DNA of 64,000 nt from Ignavibacteriales bacterium (GTDB lineage Bacteria; Bacteroidota; Ignavibacteria; Ignavibacteriales; SURF-24), in the NCBI GenBank assembly GCA_026390815.1, contig JAPLFH010000033.1:124001-188000 (forward strand), read 5' to 3'. The notes under the pieces were generated by a model. The model saw nothing but the letters and a program-made list of their open reading frames with translations. It was not told the origin of the DNA and did no database searches. A program made the position numbers and the translations under genes. This document shows, one piece after another, positions 61,553 through 64,000 of the stretch. Position 1 is the stretch's first letter, and each line of letters opens with the position of its first letter.

Positions 61553-64000
61553 TTATTCTCCCTCCTTCATCCAATCAGCCATTTTAGATAATTCTAATGT
61601 TCCTTTTTTTAGTGCGTGTTCTTTCATCATTGTAAAAAGAATTGGTGTAACAACAAGAACGTGAATAGCACTTGTAAGCAAGCCGCCAATCATTGGCGCT
61701 GTTAGCGGTTTCATAACATCGGAACCGGTTCCGGTAGACCACATTATCGGAATTAGTCCAACCATTGCTGTAAAAACAGTCATCAACTTTGGTCTTAATC
61801 TTAGAACGGAACCTTCAACGGTTGCATCATAAATATCTTCATTTGTAATTGGTCCGCGTAATCCTTTTTGATGCGCACGTAATTTTTTGTCGAGTGCTTC
61901 ATGCAAATAAACAACCATTATAACACCGGTTTCCGTTGCAATGCCATATAAAGCGATAAATCCAACCCAAACAGCAACTGAAAAATTGTAACCAAGAATG
62001 TAGATCATATACATTCCACCGATAAGCGCGAAAGGAACAGAGAGCATTACAACTCCGGCTTCAACATAATTTTTAAGAGTGAAGAAGAGAAGGAAAAAGA
62101 TTATCAGGAATACAACCGGCATAATAATTTCAATTGTCTGCTGTGCGCGGACTTTGCTTTCATATTGTCCGCTCCACGTATAAGAATAACCTGCGGGAAG
62201 TTTCAATCCATTTTCAATTATTTTTTTTGCATCAACCATTACGCTGCCCATATCACGTCCGCGTGTATTCATAAAAACTATTGATCGGAGCATTCCATTT
62301 TCGCTGCTTATCATTGGCGGACCGGTTACTAAGTTTATATCAGCTAATTCAGAAAGAGGTAAATAAGTAACGGCATTTTGATTTACACTCGTGAGCGAAA
62401 AATCATTTTGTGTATTAGATGCTTGGGGAATAATGCTTGCCTGGTTTGAACTTCCCATTGAAGAAGACATACCGCCTGAGTTGCCTTTTCCAACTCCACC
62501 ACCGCTCATAGAGCTTGAGGAAGATTGTGCCGCCATTGGACCTGCCTGTCCGGCAGGCATGTTTGATAATGCAACAGGTACGATTAGGCTTTTCAGTTCT
62601 TCTATGTTATCACGGTAATCTTTTTGATAACGCATTCTAATTGGAAAGCGCATTCTTCCTTCTATAACAATTCCAAGATTTTGTCCGCCTATAGCAGTTT
62701 CAATTATATCCTGAAGATCGCGGATGTTAACACCATAACGTGCAGCAATATCGCGTTTGACATTTATGTCCAAGTAATAACCATTCTGGACTCTTTCAGC
62801 AACAACATCTGCAGCTCCATTTACTGTCTTCAATAGTTTTTCTGCATTTATTGCGTAAGCTTCTAGGGTATCGAGATTAGGACCGAATATTTTAAATCCA
62901 ATATCCGTTCTTACACCAGTGGAAAGCATATTGATTCTATTGATGATCGGTTGAGTCCATCCGTTACGCACACCGGGTATTTGTAATTTGGAATCAAGTT
63001 CTGCAACGATGTCTTGCTTTGTAATACCGGGTCGCCACTCACTTTTTGGTTTTAGCAAAATAATCGTTTCGATCATACTCAATGGGGCATTATCGGTTGC
63101 AGTTTCAGCACGTCCGGTTTTTCCTAATACGTGATGAACTTCTGGAATCGATTTTATAATTTTGTCCTGTTCCTGTAAAATCCTATTCACCTCAGCAATA
63201 GAAGCGCCGGGCAAAGTTACCGGCATATAAAGAATTGAACCTTCATCAAGTGGGGGCATAAACTCACTGCCCGTATTTAGTATCATAGGAATAGTTATTA
63301 AAAGAGCGATTACATTAATTGCAATTGTAATTTTTCTGTGTTTAAGCACCCAATGAATTACCGGCGCATAAAGTTTAATGAAAAAGCGCGTGGTTGGATT
63401 TTTATCTTCCGGCTTGAACTTGCCGCGCATTAGCATCGTCATTAAAACTGGAATTAGAGTAATAACCACCAATGCAGATCCGATTAGTGCAAAAGATTTT
63501 GTGTAAGCCAATGGATGAAATAATTTTCCTTCCTGTCCGGTTAACATAAATACCGGAAGAAAAGAAACCAGAATTATTAATTCTGAAAAGAAAATTGCTC
63601 TACCGACTTGCTTTGCAGAATCAATTGAAATTCTTTTGTATTCATCCGGCGTTAAGCCTTGCTTACCGGCAGGCAGGTGTTTCTTTTCCTCCAACGCTTT
63701 AGCAAGATTGCGGTAGGCGTTTTCCACCAGAACAATTGAGGAATCTACTATCACTCCAACTGCTAAGATTATTCCACCAAGGGACATTATATTGGAGGAG
63801 ATTCCGAAGAGGTACATTAATATGAATGCAATTAGAATTGAAATTGGAAGCTCAATAAGAATTCTTACAATGCTTCTAAAGTGAAGAAGAAAAATCATAA
63901 CCATTATAGAAACCGTGATTGATGCTTCTACCAAAGCTCTTTCCAAAGTTCCAACAGCTTCTTTAATCAGGGTGCTTCTATCATACGAAGTTATTATTTC
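61553..64000 (-). CDS. cusA: CusA-type heavy-metal RND efflux pump, partial (5' end outside window)
   Basis: Open in frame to the right window edge, at least 815 residues present. HME-RND features: TM segments, the IVLVENAYRN loop, LPGASIAEVNRILQEQ and MPPLDEGSILYMP, GRMRFPIRMRY in the porter domain, and GLIPIMWSTGTGSDVMKPL near the C-terminus. Two in-frame palindromic inserts are present (LPAGKQGL near 63657-63678 and MPAGQAG near 62540-62562), the second before a Ser/Gly-rich loop. It exports copper, silver or another metal from the periplasm or cytoplasm with proton flow. Confidence 0.92.
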   Translation of the reverse strand, partial: EIITSYDRSTLIKEAVGTLERALVEASITVSIMVMIFLLHFRSIVRILIELPISILIAFILMYLFGISSNIMSLGGIILAVGVIVDSSIVLVENAYRNLAKALEEKKHLPAGKQGLTPDEYKRISIDSAKQVGRAIFFSELIILVSFLPVFMLTGQEGKLFHPLAYTKSFALIGSALVVITLIPVLMTMLMRGKFKPEDKNPTTRFFIKLYAPVIHWVLKHRKITIAINVIALLITIPMILNTGSEFMPPLDEGSILYMPVTLPGASIAEVNRILQEQDKIIKSIPEVHHVLGKTGRAETATDNAPLSMIETIILLKPKSEWRPGITKQDIVAELDSKLQIPGVRNGWTQPIINRINMLSTGVRTDIGFKIFGPNLDTLEAYAINAEKLLKTVNGAADVVAERVQNGYYLDINVKRDIAARYGVNIRDLQDIIETAIGGQNLGIVIEGRMRFPIRMRYQKDYRDNIEELKSLIVPVALSNMPAGQAGPMAAQSSSSSMSGGGVGKGNSGGMSSSMGSSNQASIIPQASNTQNDFSLTSVNQNAVTYLPLSELADINLVTGPPMISSENGMLRSIVFMNTRGRDMGSVMVDAKKIIENGLKLPAGYSYTWSGQYESKVRAQQTIEIIMPVVFLIIFFLLFFTLKNYVEAGVVMLSVPFALIGGMYMIYILGYNFSVAVWVGFIALYGIATETGVIMVVYLHEALDKKLRAHQKGLRGPITNEDIYDATVEGSVLRLRPKLMTVFTAMVGLIPIMWSTGTGSDVMKPLTAPMIGGLLTSAIHVLVVTPILFTMMKEHALKKGTLELSKMADWMKEGE
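62540..62562. repeat. In-frame palindromic insert in the cusA-like gene, copy 1
   Basis: ACCTGCCTGTCCGGCAGGCA followed by TGT; the core TGCCTGTCCGGCAGGCA is nearly palindromic. Translated on the - strand as MPAGQAG. Confidence 0.7.
63657..63678. repeat. In-frame palindromic insert in the cusA-like gene, copy 2
   Basis: CCTTGCTTACCGGCAGGCAG and following G; same unit as at 59039 and 62540. Translated on the - strand as LPAGKQG within KHLPAGKQGLTPDEYK. Confidence 0.65.

Overview
The window comes from an AT-rich, Gram-negative bacterium, most likely of the Ignavibacteria/Chlorobi-Bacteroidetes side of the tree. The main clues are a type IX secretion C-terminal sorting domain of the NYPNPFNPSTTIEF type, many small solo accessory genes wrapped in repeats (GxxExxY, four-helix-bundle, ORF6N), and the overall gene style. 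I see no rRNA, tRNA or CRISPR array. The window starts inside a glycosidase gene and ends inside a cusA-like gene.

Bases 1-47,250 form one large carbohydrate-use locus. The + strand (1-39,350) carries glycosidases (GH3 with PA14, three (alpha/alpha)6-barrel glycosidases, two GH38 alpha-mannosidases, a large GH2-like enzyme), a LacI regulator, two sodium:solute symporters, a ribose-type ABC transporter, galactokinase, xylulokinase, an aldose-epimerase-like protein, a catalytically degenerate M24 peptidase-fold lipoprotein and an unexpected uracil-DNA-glycosylase-like gene. Its 3' end holds three URO-D-fold methyltransferase genes. Facing it on the - strand (47,214 to 39,359) is a compact operon: corrinoid protein, MetH-activation-domain protein, RbsD/FucU-type sugar mutarotase, three more URO-D-fold methyltransferases and a GH31 alpha-xylosidase-like enzyme.

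The most interesting system is this combination: six divergent URO-D-fold methyltransferases, one corrinoid protein and one reactivation-domain protein, inside a glycan-degradation locus. A near-identical LacI-type operator (TGTTAACGCTAACA at 12,199 and TGTTATCGTTAACA at 47,237) lies just downstream of a well-formed -35/-10 promoter in front of both the + strand sugar genes and the - strand corrinoid operon. This points to one LacI regulon, and suggests corrinoid-dependent demethylation of O-methylated sugars or other methoxylated plant/algal polymer parts alongside glycosidic cleavage. The substrate and the methyl acceptor are not shown by the sequence.

Bases 47,300-56,300 hold housekeeping and stress genes: stomatin/NfeD pair, acetate transporter, an outer-membrane protein, feoA-feoB plus a FeoB-associated Cys-rich small protein, a LuxR-type regulator with a RIC/hemerythrin protein, and a half-size TauE/SafE protein. 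Bases 55,966-64,000 are a heavy-metal (Cus-like) efflux locus on the - strand: cusA, tolC-like, cusB-like, metal-binding-domain proteins, a Met/His-rich T9SS cargo protein and a 34-residue membrane peptide.

A second theme is small mobile modules: a 466-bp element with 16-bp terminal inverted repeats carrying a GxxExxY gene, an 88-bp miniature relative, an S23-type four-helix-bundle gene between inverted repeats, an ORF6N gene between perfect 36-bp direct repeats, a 118-bp MITE-like palindrome, and short palindromes inserted in frame in cusA and cusB. Several of these have become part of the 5' ends or bodies of neighbouring genes.
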